Origin: Eubacteriales Family XIII. Incertae Sedis bacterium
GTDB taxonomy: Bacteria; Bacillota; Clostridia; Peptostreptococcales; Anaerovoracaceae
NCBI GenBank assembly: GCA_031272365.1
Contig: JAISTX010000042.1
Coordinates: forward strand, 21,505-85,504
Direction of reading: 5' to 3'
DNA: 64,000 nucleotides
Made by a program: the position numbers and the translations under genes. Every line of letters starts with the position of its first letter. Position 1 is the first letter of the stretch. The notes below the pieces were generated by a model. It searched no databases and had not been told where the DNA came from. It worked only from the letters and a program-made list of their open reading frames with translations. Shown in pieces: positions 33,513-41,503 of this stretch.

Positions 33513-33613
33513 CGCGGGTTCGGAACGCCGGTTTCGGCGGCGTGCAAAAGGGTGTCGAGGCGTGGGCAATATTATTGTATAATGCTCTCAGGAGAAATGA
33601 AGGAGAGTGGGCG

Positions 33614-34294
33614 ATGAAAATCGTTGCGGTACACAGCAGATTCACGGGCAGCACGCATGCGATTGCTTTGATGCTGCTGGATGAGATCGGGCGGCTCGAG
33701 CCGGGGGCGCAGATCGACGAGTTTTGCGTGGCGGGCTTCAAGCCGTGCGTCGGGTGCTTTTCGTGCTTCGCGAACGGCGAGGACACCTGCCCGCACTATG
33801 CGGAGGTGCACCCGATTGCCACGGCGATCGAGCAGGCCGACGTGGTGGTGCTGGATTCGCCCACCTATGTGATGGGCATTTCCGGCGCGATGAAGTCGTT
33901 CCTCGACCACCTCGCCTACCGGTGGTTCGCGCACCGCCCGCACCCTTCGATGGGAAAAAAGATCGGCGTCGCGATTTCCACGACCGGCGGTTCGGGCGTC
34001 AGGGGTGTGACCAAAGCCTTGAAAGCGCAGTTTTTCGGGCTGAGCATGGCGAAATACTACCGCCTGGGTTTCAGCATCATGGCGTTCAACTGGGGCGACG
34101 TCAACCCGAAGAAGAAGGCCCGCATCGAGCGCGCCGTCCGGCGCACCGCGCGCCGGGTCGTCGCCCTGTCCGGCAAGGCGAAGCGCGGCCTGTTTCTGAG
34201 GCTGCTGCTGTGGGGCATCCATTTCATGCAGCAGAAAAACGACTGGTTCCCGCTGGACCACCAATGGTGGAAGGACAACGGGTGGATCAAATGA
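33614..34294 (+). CDS. NAD(P)H-dependent FMN reductase/flavodoxin-like protein
   Basis: The 226-residue protein has the flavodoxin-like fold of the iron-sulfur flavoprotein/NADPH:FMN reductase group. VAVHSRFTGSTHAIALMLLDE forms the FMN phosphate loop, FKPCVGCFSCFANGEDTCPH has the CxxCxxC-like cluster found in iron-sulfur flavoproteins, and DSPTYVMGISGAMKSFLDH is the second flavin loop. It probably reduces a quinone, flavin or metal. A C-terminal basic helical tail (about 180-226) is longer than usual. RBS AGGAGAGTGGGCG. Convergent with the pentapeptide gene. Confidence 0.85.
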   Translation: MKIVAVHSRFTGSTHAIALMLLDEIGRLEPGAQIDEFCVAGFKPCVGCFSCFANGEDTCPHYAEVHPIATAIEQADVVVLDSPTYVMGISGAMKSFLDHLAYRWFAHRPHPSMGKKIGVAISTTGGSGVRGVTKALKAQFFGLSMAKYYRLGFSIMAFNWGDVNPKKKARIERAVRRTARRVVALSGKAKRGLFLRLLLWGIHFMQQKNDWFPLDHQWWKDNGWIK

Positions 34295-34348
34295 ACGAGG
34301 CGCTGGACGGCTTTCAGATGCCGAAGAGGTAGGAAGCGGCGGAGCCCG

Positions 34349-34813
34349 TCATGCGCATCCCTGCGGTGCGCACGTTGCTGCCGGATTTTGGGAAGCCGCG
34401 CGGAATGTCAATTCGCTGAGCTTGCCGACAAATTTGCAGTTTTTGAAAGAGCTTGCGCGGAAGTCGACCTCTTTCCATTTGCAATCCTTGAACAGGCAGT
34501 TGACAAACGCCGGGCGGGAAAAAAGCCCCCCGCGGAAATCGCAATTCAGGAATTCACAGTCCTCAAACCGGCCCGCCGGCGCCCCGATGGGCGCATCGCC
34601 CAAACCGCCCCCGCGGAAAGAGCAATTTTTGAATGTGCAGTTGCACGTCCGCACGTCGTCCAATATGGATTCGTCAAAAACACAGTCCACGAATGCAGCC
34701 CCGTTGAAAATCGGGTGGTTGAAGTCCGAGTAGAAAAAATCAAACCGCTCAAACCGACCATCTGTGAAGGAGGCTTTGCGCCCCCATAGCCGCCCTTTTT
34801 TTTCGTCACTCAT
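34349..34813 (-). CDS. Pentapeptide-repeat protein
   Basis: The 154-residue protein is built of pentapeptide-like repeats through most of its length: FVDCVF, CNCTF, KNCSF, FEDCEF, LNCDF, FVNCLF, FKDCKW, FKNCKF. These form a right-handed quadrilateral helix. Repeat centres use Cys rather than Leu, which is uncommon. There is no signal peptide. The ATG at 34813 has GGAGAGG upstream; the frame runs further upstream without support. The promoter (34918-34884) is almost identical to that of the adjacent SUFU gene. An immunity or shielding role is plausible but not shown. Confidence 0.8.
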   Translation of the reverse strand: MSDEKKGRLWGRKASFTDGRFERFDFFYSDFNHPIFNGAAFVDCVFDESILDDVRTCNCTFKNCSFRGGGLGDAPIGAPAGRFEDCEFLNCDFRGGLFSRPAFVNCLFKDCKWKEVDFRASSFKNCKFVGKLSELTFRAASQNPAATCAPQGCA

Positions 34814-34883
34814 TTTGGCCTCTCCTCGTTCTCGAAAACGCCGGCAACCGACCGCTCCACAATCCGTATTCATGTTCTCCCGT

Positions 34884-34918
34884 AAAAATATTATCGCACA
34901 AAAACCCGCGCCCCACAA
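34884..34918 (-). promoter_or_regulatory. Promoter of the pentapeptide gene, duplicated unit X
   Basis: On the minus strand TTGTGG, a 17-nt spacer and GATAAT form a promoter. The whole 35-nt block matches unit Y (35697-35731) at 32 positions. Confidence 0.6.
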
Positions 34919-34970
34919 TAGAATTCGCCGTCGCTGAACGGAAAAATGCCGGGTGCCGGCGCGCCTGCCG

Positions 34971-35633
34971 TCAGATGTATTCCTTCGTCCTCGCCAGATC
35001 CGTGACCAGCATGGGGTTGTCCGCCCGCATCCGCTCCACCAGCAGCTTCGCATTGTCCGGGTTCCCATTGGCCCAATCCAGCTCCCGTTGCGTGATGCCT
35101 ACGAACTGGATGAAATCCAGCCGCCCGTGCACGGTGTCCATGCCTTCGAATTCCGTGTCGCTGACGCTGACCAGCCCCTTCAGCATGCTGCCCGATCCAA
35201 TCTTGATGGGCTCGCCGCCCCCGGAGACAAACTGCAGCGGCTCGAACCAGCGCTTTTGCCTATAGGTGTAGCGCGCCAGATTGCCCAGCATGTCGAGCGC
35301 CCAGAAACAGTCCTCATTGCTCTTGGCAACGAGCTTCATGGTCATCTCGTAGCCCCAGTTGCTGAACTCGCCGCCGTAGGATTTTGGGTTGCCGTAGAGG
35401 CTGGACATTCCAAACGTGACGATATGCCGGTAGCCGGCAGCCGAAACATAGATGTTGTACCCGTCTAGGAACTCGTCGCCGCCGGAAATGGCCCGCTTGG
35501 CCAACTCCGTCACATAGTGGCTTTCCTTTTGGTCGCCGTAGACCTTCCTGCAGGCCTCGGTCACCGCGTCCCAGCCCGGGGCAAAATGGCCGCCGCCCTG
35601 CAACCTTTCCATATACTCTTCCCTGGTCATCAT
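34971..35633 (-). CDS. Suppressor of fused (SUFU) domain protein
   Basis: The 220-residue protein resembles bacterial SUFU-domain proteins: FAPGWDAVTEACRKVYGDQ near the start, HIVTFGMSSLYGNPKSYGGEFSNWGYEMTMKL, and the ending MLVTDLARTKEYI. Bacterial SUFU proteins are known mainly as immunity proteins in polymorphic toxin systems. No toxin gene is in the window, so this may be an orphan immunity gene. Start at the first of two adjacent ATGs (35633), preceded by GGGAGGG. Confidence 0.82.
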   Translation of the reverse strand: MMTREEYMERLQGGGHFAPGWDAVTEACRKVYGDQKESHYVTELAKRAISGGDEFLDGYNIYVSAAGYRHIVTFGMSSLYGNPKSYGGEFSNWGYEMTMKLVAKSNEDCFWALDMLGNLARYTYRQKRWFEPLQFVSGGGEPIKIGSGSMLKGLVSVSDTEFEGMDTVHGRLDFIQFVGITQRELDWANGNPDNAKLLVERMRADNPMLVTDLARTKEYI

Positions 35634-35696
35634 CGCAATACCCTCCCGAAACGACGGCATCCAGCCGTTCTCCTATCTCCATCAACGTTCTCAAAC

Positions 35697-35731
35697 AATA
35701 ATATTATTGCACAAAAAACCGCGCCCCACAA
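35697..35731 (-). promoter_or_regulatory. Promoter of the SUFU gene, duplicated unit Y
   Basis: On the minus strand TTGTGG, a 17-nt spacer and AATAAT. It is a near-copy of unit X upstream of the pentapeptide gene. The divergent plus-strand TATAAT (35737-35742) for the next lipoprotein lies directly beside it. Confidence 0.6.
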
Positions 35732-35777
35732 CATGGTATAATGCTCGGAGTCTGAAACAATAATAAAGGAGAGTGCG

Positions 35778-36647
35778 ATGATGAGAAAGAAAACCACGAT
35801 TGTAGTTGTTTTTGTGCTGGCCCTGGCCCTGCTTGCGGGGTGCGGCGGCGGCGGTGCCGCCGACAGCGCGGAGGCCACCGGCGGCGGCGGCGCTCCCGCG
35901 GATGCCACTGAAGCGGCGGAGGCAGTCTCGCCCCCGTCCGTGGCCGGGCAGGGCGAGGGGGCGGGCTTCGACTCGCCGGAAGCGGCGGCGACCGCCTACC
36001 TGGAGGCGTTCAAGGCGGGCGACCTGGACGCGATGGTCGCTTGCTTCGCGGTGGAATCCTATGTGGAAGGCTGCGACTACGAGGCGCAGCTGGACCGCAT
36101 AGGCGCCTTCATGTACACCACGGCGCTCACCTACCCCATCCCCACGGACAGCGGGCTCGGGCAGGAGATCAATTTCGAGGCGCGCCGCGGCCAGATCATT
36201 TCCTACGCGAGGACGCATTTCATGATGGTCGGCGCGTACAATTCGGAATTTTGGACGGTTTACCAGGAAGCGTTCCTGGACGCGGCCTCCGTCGAGCTCG
36301 AGGAGGGCGACGCCGGCAAGCTGGCCGCGCTGTACGAAGAGGCCATGAACGGGGACGCCTGGAAGGCGATTGACAAGATCGAGGCGCAGGACCCGGCGGC
36401 GCTGTCCCCGGAGCACTACGAGTCCGAAAACAACCAGAAGAACATGCAGGCGCTTGCCGCCATCTACGGGTGCGAGGAGCTCGTCAGCGCGCCGGTCTAC
36501 TTTGAAGTGGACGGCGAGCCGTATTTCTTCGGGCCCGACGCCGGCCTGTACGACGGGAAGTGGTACCTCGTCACGCCATACGGCAACATCTGCTCGCTCA
36601 TGGATGTGGCGAACATGACCGCCGGCCTGGTCCCGACCGAGGCCTGA
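35778..36647 (+). CDS. Lipoprotein of unknown function
   Basis: The 289-residue protein has a signal peptide with lipobox LLAGCGGG (Cys near residue 22), a Gly/Ala linker, and a mostly alpha/beta domain starting FDSPEAAATAYLEAFKAGDLDAM, a pattern like SnoaL/NTF2-type domains. The remaining sequence, with GDAGKLAALYEEA and ISYARTHFMMVGA, has no recognised motif. It has its own -10 (TGGTATAAT) and AAAGGAGAG. Convergent with the UroD-type gene. A surface-bound ligand-binding role is possible; not assigned. Confidence 0.72.
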   Translation: MMRKKTTIVVVFVLALALLAGCGGGGAADSAEATGGGGAPADATEAAEAVSPPSVAGQGEGAGFDSPEAAATAYLEAFKAGDLDAMVACFAVESYVEGCDYEAQLDRIGAFMYTTALTYPIPTDSGLGQEINFEARRGQIISYARTHFMMVGAYNSEFWTVYQEAFLDAASVELEEGDAGKLAALYEEAMNGDAWKAIDKIEAQDPAALSPEHYESENNQKNMQALAAIYGCEELVSAPVYFEVDGEPYFFGPDAGLYDGKWYLVTPYGNICSLMDVANMTAGLVPTEA

Positions 36648-36716
36648 CGCCGCCCCTACACGCTACGGTACAACACCGTAGGGGCGGATGGCAATCCGCC
36701 CGAGGGAGGGCCGGCC
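36648..36716. repeat. Intergenic palindrome with a copy of the upstream gene's tail
   Basis: The gap holds GTAGGGGCGGATGGC-type palindromic sequence and a short copy of the end of the neighbouring minus-strand gene. Read on the minus strand, both CTGTACCGCAGCGTGTAG and TTGTACCGTAGCGTGTAG spell Leu-Tyr-Arg-Ser-Val-stop. Confidence 0.5.
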
Positions 36717-37724
36717 CTACACGCTGCGGTACAGCAGGCGGTCCATCGCCTTCAGGTTCTCCGGCGGGGTGGCGGCGGGGATCTCGCAGCCCGCGGCGAT
36801 CATGGTCGTTTCGTCGCCCGCCGCGATGCAGGCCCGGACGCCCTGCCGGACGTCCTCCACGCTGCCGAGCAGCATGACGCCCGCCGGGTCGACGTTGCCG
36901 TCCACCGCGGTCGGGGTGCCCTGGAAGGTGCGCACCGCTTCCGCGAAGTCCACCATGTGGTCGACGTCGAGGATGTCCGGCGCGACCCGGGCGAGGAGCG
37001 GCAGGAGCGGGGTGATGTTGCCGCATATGTGCAGCTTGACGCCCGCGCCGAGGCCGTGGATGTACGCCACGAGCCGCCTGTCGTAGTCCAGCGCGTATTG
37101 CTCGTAGAGCGCGGGGCCGATGAGGGAGGCCACCGCGTTGCCGACGCCGATATAGTCCGCGCCCGCCTCGACCTGGCGCTTGGCGAAGAGGCACTGGAAG
37201 CCGAAGATCGCATCCATCGTCTCCCTCATGCCCGGCGGCTCGTCCATCAAATCCACCATGAGGCGGCTGATCTCCCGCATGTCCGCGGTTTCCGCCAGCA
37301 CGCCCTCGACCCAGCCGACCACCGGGTATTCGCCCGCCGAGCGGCGCGCCAGCTCGCCGGCGCCCAGGATGCGGTCGAGCGTGCGCGGGCTGTCCAGGGG
37401 GTCTGGCAGCGCGAGGCGGTCCGCCCCATAGGCCTCGTAGATCGGCGAATGCGTGACGTAGGGCGGCCCGTTTTCCTGGAAGGCGATGTCGGCGCCGAGC
37501 GCGGACGCCTCGCGCGCCGGGTCGGAGATCGTGCAGTACACGTCGATGCCGTACATCTCCGCACAGCGCACGTTGCCCTCGCAGAGGTGCCGGTAGTCCT
37601 GCGCGTACGCGCTGTAGGACACGCCCGCCTCCTTGGCCGCGAGGCCCATCACGATGTTTAGGTTCGGGATCTTGTCGACCGGCCGGCCGGCCAGCCGCGC
37701 CCGCAATCGTTCGCTTGGTTTCAT
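36717..37724 (-). CDS. Uroporphyrinogen decarboxylase-family methyltransferase (MtaA/CmuA-like)
   Basis: The 335-residue TIM-barrel protein belongs to the UroD superfamily. KLHICGNITPLLPLL and AAGCEIPAATPPENL carry the His-x-Cys and distal Cys zinc ligands of methylcobamide:thiol methyltransferases, rather than the residues of true heme-pathway UroD. It may transfer methyl groups between a corrinoid protein and a thiol or act in demethylation. No corrinoid protein lies adjacent. The ATG at 37724 directly follows a TATAAT by 6 nt with no ribosome site, so leaderless. It is separate from the zinc operon despite the same strand. Confidence 0.82.
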   Translation of the reverse strand: MKPSERLRARLAGRPVDKIPNLNIVMGLAAKEAGVSYSAYAQDYRHLCEGNVRCAEMYGIDVYCTISDPAREASALGADIAFQENGPPYVTHSPIYEAYGADRLALPDPLDSPRTLDRILGAGELARRSAGEYPVVGWVEGVLAETADMREISRLMVDLMDEPPGMRETMDAIFGFQCLFAKRQVEAGADYIGVGNAVASLIGPALYEQYALDYDRRLVAYIHGLGAGVKLHICGNITPLLPLLARVAPDILDVDHMVDFAEAVRTFQGTPTAVDGNVDPAGVMLLGSVEDVRQGVRACIAAGDETTMIAAGCEIPAATPPENLKAMDRLLYRSV

Positions 37725-37736
37725 GGCGTCATTATA
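37725..37736 (-). promoter_or_regulatory. -10 box of the UroD-type gene (leaderless)
   Basis: A perfect minus-strand TATAAT (37736-37731) is followed by GACGCC and the ATG. A GTGACG 17 nt upstream, inside the end of the preceding gene, is a possible -35. Confidence 0.6.
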
Positions 37737-37747
37737 CGCCAAAGACC

Positions 37748-38371
37748 TCACTGCGTCACGGTGTCGTTGCCGCGCACCGGCAGCACCTCGAGGTCCGTCG
37801 CCTTGACGACGATGTAGTCGAAGCCGTTCTCCTGATAGGTGTCGACGACGCCCGTGATGCGGCACCAGTCGTCGTCCTGCGGCATCTCGCCGTCCCAGAA
37901 AAACTCGAAGCCGACCGTGGCGTCGTAGCCGCAGCAGCCGGGGCCGTTGCGGACGATGCAGTGGTAGGCCACGTCCTCCCCGTCGCCGTACGTTTCCGGC
38001 TGGTAGCAGACGTAAAACCCCTCGTACCGGATCGTCTTGCCGATGTAGTCGGCCGTGTTGGCGTAGATGTCGTTCATCTGCCCGACGAACATCTTCTCGC
38101 CGATGTCGAGGAGGGACGCGTCCTCCGCCACAGCGTCCGCGCCATCCCCCGATGCGGCAGCCGTCTCCGCCGCCTCCGCCGAATCCCCGGCCCCTGCCCC
38201 GGAAATATCCACCGCGACCGTGCCGCCGCCGTTCTTGGGGGCGTCCGCGGCCGCCGTGGCCGCCCCGGAATCCCCGCCCGCCGCGGAATCCCCGCCCGCG
38301 TCTTTCCCGCAAGCGCACGCCAGCACGAGCAGGAGCGCGGCGGCAAGCAGGATGGTGATTGTTCTTTTCAT
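37748..38371 (-). CDS. Zinc-operon lipoprotein, DUF1980/TIGR03943-like
   Basis: The 207-residue protein has the lipobox LVLACACG, a low-complexity Ala/Gly/Asp linker (about 22-90), and a C-terminal domain that resembles the C-terminal part of TIGR03943/DUF1980 proteins: GKTIRYEGFYVCYQPETYG, IVRNGPGCCGYDATVGFEFFW and WCRITGVVD. In other bacteria that domain is part of a two-subunit membrane complex associated with metal limitation. Here it is a stand-alone lipoprotein. Its ATG overlaps the stop of the permease gene, placing it in the zinc operon. Confidence 0.72.
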   Translation of the reverse strand: MKRTITILLAAALLLVLACACGKDAGGDSAAGGDSGAATAAADAPKNGGGTVAVDISGAGAGDSAEAAETAAASGDGADAVAEDASLLDIGEKMFVGQMNDIYANTADYIGKTIRYEGFYVCYQPETYGDGEDVAYHCIVRNGPGCCGYDATVGFEFFWDGEMPQDDDWCRITGVVDTYQENGFDYIVVKATDLEVLPVRGNDTVTQ

Positions 38372-39192
38372 GATACAAGCCTCCTTATCTGTCCGGCGGC
38401 GGTGAAAATGAGAAACGCCGCGAGGTTTGCCAGGACGACGCTCGCCCCGGCAGGCGTGTTGAATGTGTACGATGCGAGCAGCCCGAAGAAGAAGCAGACG
38501 ACCGAAAGCGCTGCCGCGCAGACGGTCACCCGGGCGAAGCTCCGGAAGACGCGCATCGCCGAGAGCGCGGGGAAGATGATGAGGCTCGAGATGAGCATCG
38601 CGCCCATGATGCGCATGCCGACGGCGATGACGAGCGCCGCCAGCAGGGCGAGGAGCATCTTGTAGACGCCCGTGCGCGTGCCCGTCGCCTTCGCGAAGCC
38701 CTCGTCGAACGTCACCGCGAAGATCTTGTTGTAGAAGAGGACGAAGAGCGTCAGGACGCCGGCGGCGAGGCAGATGCTGAGCACGACGTCGCTCTTCTTC
38801 ATCGCGAGGATCGTGCCGAAGAGGTAGTTGCACACGTCGGTGTTCATGCCGACCGTCATGGCGAGCACGACGACGCCGACCGCGAGCGAGCTGCTCGAGA
38901 TGAGCGCGATGGCGGCGTCCCCCTTGATGCGGCTGTTCTCGCTGATGCGCAGCAGCAGGAAGGCCGCGAGCAGCACCACGGGCACGGACACCTGCAAGGG
39001 CGCGAGGCCGAGCGCGACCGCGACCGCGAGGGTGCCGAAGCCAACGTGGGAGAGGCCGTCCCCGATCATCGAATAACGTTTCAGGACGAGGCTCACGCCG
39101 AGCAGGGCCGCGCAGAGCGCGACGAGCGTGCCGACGACGAAGGCCCGCACGATGAAGGGGAACGAGAACATTTCCTGCGCGAGGTCAAACAT
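38368..39192 (-). CDS. znuB: Zinc/manganese ABC transporter permease
   Basis: The 274-residue permease of the ABC-3 family has about eight membrane helices. MFDLAQEMFSFPFIVRAFVVG opens the protein and LVLKRYSMIGDGLSHVGFGT is the family coupling motif. It would carry the metal delivered by the adjacent solute-binding lipoprotein. The ATG lies 8 nt inside the ATPase gene, and its stop overlaps the next gene, so all are coupled. Zinc is the likely substrate from operon composition; manganese remains possible. Confidence 0.9.
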   Translation of the reverse strand: MFDLAQEMFSFPFIVRAFVVGTLVALCAALLGVSLVLKRYSMIGDGLSHVGFGTLAVAVALGLAPLQVSVPVVLLAAFLLLRISENSRIKGDAAIALISSSSLAVGVVVLAMTVGMNTDVCNYLFGTILAMKKSDVVLSICLAAGVLTLFVLFYNKIFAVTFDEGFAKATGTRTGVYKMLLALLAALVIAVGMRIMGAMLISSLIIFPALSAMRVFRSFARVTVCAAALSVVCFFFGLLASYTFNTPAGASVVLANLAAFLIFTAAGQIRRLVS

Positions 39193-39901
39193 GGAAACCC
39201 CCTTTCCCGGCCTTCGCGAACTCCCCGTAGCCGGCCACGTCCCCGTAGTAGAGCGGCGCGGTGGCCATGTGCAGGATCTTCGCCTGGCTGCGGAAAGCGC
39301 CGTCCAGGTCGTGCGAGACCATGAGGACCGCCATGCCGCTTTCGTGCAGGGCGCCCAGGATCTCGTACAGGCCGGCGGCGGCGTGCGGGTCCAGGCCCGC
39401 CACGGGCTCGTCGAGCAGGAGGAGCTTCTCCGAGGCGCACAGGGCACGGGCGAGCAGCACGCGCTGCTGCTGCCCGCCCGACAGCATCTGGTAGGACGCG
39501 CGGTGCAGGTCCCACACGCCGAAGCGCTCGAGGTGGGCGCGGGCCGTCTCGCGGTCCTTCTTCGTGTAGAAGGGCGGGAAGCCCTTGCGGTTCAGCAGCC
39601 CCGACATCGCCACCTCCGTGACGGTCGCGGGGAAGTCCTTCTGCACGGCCGTCTGCTGCGGCAGGTAGCCGACCTCGCTGGGGCGGAGCCCCGTGTAGAG
39701 GACGCGCCCCTCCGTCGGCTGGACGAGCCCGGCGATCATCTTGAGCAGCGTCGTCTTGCCCGAGCCGTTCTCCCCGACGATGCAGAGGAAGTCGCCCTCG
39801 CACACCGACAGGTCCACGCCCTGGACCGCGTAGCCCGCCGCCGCTTCGTACCGCAGCGACAGGCCTTCGCAGCGGAGCAGTTCCTTCGGGGCTGCTTCCA
39901 T
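39185..39901 (-). CDS. znuC: Zinc/manganese ABC transporter ATP-binding protein
   Basis: The 238-residue ABC ATPase has Walker A GENGSGKTT, signature LSGGQQQRVLLARAL, Walker B LLLLDEPVAGLD and the H-loop VSHD. The ZnuC/MntB-type QQTAVQKDFPATVTEVAMSG segment between them is typical of metal-uptake ATPases. It lies directly after the binding protein with 1 nt spacing. It energises the permease encoded next. Confidence 0.92.
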   Translation of the reverse strand: MEAAPKELLRCEGLSLRYEAAAGYAVQGVDLSVCEGDFLCIVGENGSGKTTLLKMIAGLVQPTEGRVLYTGLRPSEVGYLPQQTAVQKDFPATVTEVAMSGLLNRKGFPPFYTKKDRETARAHLERFGVWDLHRASYQMLSGGQQQRVLLARALCASEKLLLLDEPVAGLDPHAAAGLYEILGALHESGMAVLMVSHDLDGAFRSQAKILHMATAPLYYGDVAGYGEFAKAGKGGFHV

Positions 39902-39902
39902 A

Positions 39903-40907
39903 TCAGTTCAATCCTTTCTCCAATGCCGCGGCGTTCCTCCGCATCAGGTCCACGTAGGTCACGCCGCTGTCGAAATCGTCCTTCGTGAGGTTCTCGCAGG
40001 AGTTCAGCTCGAGCACCTCCGCGCCCGTTTCCTCCGCGATGGCCTCCGCCACATTGCCATTCGTCAGCTCGACCTTGTAGATGTAGGGCAGGCCCTCGCG
40101 CCCCACGGCCTCGATCAGGTAGGCGATCGTCCGTGCGCCCGCGTCCGACTGGTCGCTGCACCCCGGGAACGCGGCCGCGTAGTCGAGCCCGTAGTCCTCC
40201 GTGAAATACCGGAGCGGGAATTTGTCCGCGACGACGATCATTTTGCGGCCCGCGCTTGCGACGACGCCCTCGATCTCGGCGTCGACGGCCTCCAGCTCCT
40301 GCGCGTAGGCCGCGGCGTTTTCGCCATAGGCATCCGCATTCCCCGGGTCGGCCGCGCCCATCGCGTCCGCGATCACGCCGAGCAGGACGAGGGCGTTTTT
40401 CGGCGAAGTCCAGACGTGCTCGTCGGCCTCGGCCCCCTCCTCTGCGGCGTTCGCGTCCGCATCTGCCTCCTCTTCCTCTTCCTGCATGCCCTCCTTCAGC
40501 TCCTCCTCGTACGTCTGCACGTGGTCGATGAGGCGCACGATCTGCATGCCGCCCGTGTCGATGCCCGCGAGGATCTGGTCCGCCCAGACGTCGCTCTCGC
40601 CGCCGACGTAGACAAAGACGTCGGCGTCCTGTACGGTCTTCACGTCCTGCGGGGATGGGTCGAACGAATGGACCGACGTCCCCGGCGGGATGAGCAGCGT
40701 GACCTCCGCGTCCGTGCCGGCCGCGACCGCGCGGGCGAAGTCGTACTCCGGGAAGATCGTCGTGACGACGTTCAGCCGGCCGCTGCCGCCTGCGCTGCCG
40801 GGCGGCTCCGCGTCCGAAGCGCCGTCGGCCGGCCCCGCGCCGCCACAGGATGCGAGCAGCAGGCCGGCAAGCAAGATGATTGCAATAATATATTTTCTTT
40901 CTTTCAT
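39903..40907 (-). CDS. znuA: Zinc/manganese ABC transporter substrate-binding lipoprotein
   Basis: The 334-residue cluster A-I binding protein has the lipobox LLLASCGG, then VVTTIFPEYDFARAV and IPPGTSVHSFDPSPQD with the first metal-ligand His, EHVWTSPKNA with the second, and the C-terminal ELTNGNVAEAIAEETGAEVLEL region. Its central loop is acidic (EGMQEEEEEADADANAAEE) where zinc-specific proteins often have a His-rich loop. The position of a third His is less clear (KFPLRYFTEDYG region), so substrate choice is not fully secure. Confidence 0.9.
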   Translation of the reverse strand: MKERKYIIAIILLAGLLLASCGGAGPADGASDAEPPGSAGGSGRLNVVTTIFPEYDFARAVAAGTDAEVTLLIPPGTSVHSFDPSPQDVKTVQDADVFVYVGGESDVWADQILAGIDTGGMQIVRLIDHVQTYEEELKEGMQEEEEEADADANAAEEGAEADEHVWTSPKNALVLLGVIADAMGAADPGNADAYGENAAAYAQELEAVDAEIEGVVASAGRKMIVVADKFPLRYFTEDYGLDYAAAFPGCSDQSDAGARTIAYLIEAVGREGLPYIYKVELTNGNVAEAIAEETGAEVLELNSCENLTKDDFDSGVTYVDLMRRNAAALEKGLN

Positions 40908-40976
40908 TGAATCCCTCTCATACCGCGTGAATACGTGGCGGGACAGGCCTGCGCCGCCACGGAAAGCCGCGGGGGC

Positions 40977-41315
40977 TCAATTGTTCAAACGGGCATGGTC
41001 GGAGAACAGCGGGGTGCGCCTCGGGGCGCCCAGGTCCATGGCGGGGCCCGGTGCGGCGAAGCCCGCCCAAGACGGCCGCTTGACGCCGCGCAGGGAAAAC
41101 GCAAGGCCGGCCGCCGCGAAGCCGATGCCCGCGAGCGCCGCCCCGCAGGCCGTCACCTGGTGGCAGATGGGGCAGTCGTCGTCGATGTGGGCGTGCTGCA
41201 CGTGCGAAACGATGAACGCGCCCGCCGCAAGGATGACGGCGAGCAGGAGCAGCGCCGCAACTTTGGCGGCCGTCTGACTGGCGTCCCTTTTCACTTGACC
41301 TACAACTCCCTGCAT
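40977..41315 (-). CDS. Small membrane protein with CPICH motif, head of the zinc operon
   Basis: The 112-residue protein has two hydrophobic segments (about 17-38 and 55-75) separated by SHVQHAHIDDDCPICHQVTAC. That loop holds three His and three Cys residues suited to metal binding, predicted outside the membrane. It is not recognised as a known family. It precedes znuA by 69 nt with the only good promoter of the operon (41351-41323), so it is probably transcribed with the transporter. The ATG at 41315 follows a -10 box by 7 nt without a ribosome site. Confidence 0.72.
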   Translation of the reverse strand: MQGVVGQVKRDASQTAAKVAALLLLAVILAAGAFIVSHVQHAHIDDDCPICHQVTACGAALAGIGFAAAGLAFSLRGVKRPSWAGFAAPGPAMDLGAPRRTPLFSDHARLNN

Positions 41316-41322
41316 AGGTACT

Positions 41323-41351
41323 ATTCTACCGCCAACCGGCTATACCGTCAA
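41323..41351 (-). promoter_or_regulatory. Zinc operon promoter (leaderless first gene)
   Basis: On the minus strand TTGACG (41351-41346), a 17-nt spacer and TAGAAT (41328-41323) form a good promoter ending 7 nt before the ATG. No canonical Zur box is recognised. Confidence 0.65.
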
Positions 41352-41503
41352 ATCGCCGGCTTCCCGGCGGCGGCGGCGCAGGAAGCAAACATTCGAAATT
41401 TATTCGATTGAAACAAAAATTTTTCTTTCATTTCCTCTTGGTTTATAGTACAATGGTAATGGCGTTGATCACAATAGATGATTGATAGGGGTGATATTGT
41501 AAC

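Noticed and set aside
34295..34400. Frameshift at the end of the pentapeptide gene
   Set aside because: Another frame offers a longer tail, but neither tail matches a known pattern, so there is no evidence for a frameshift.
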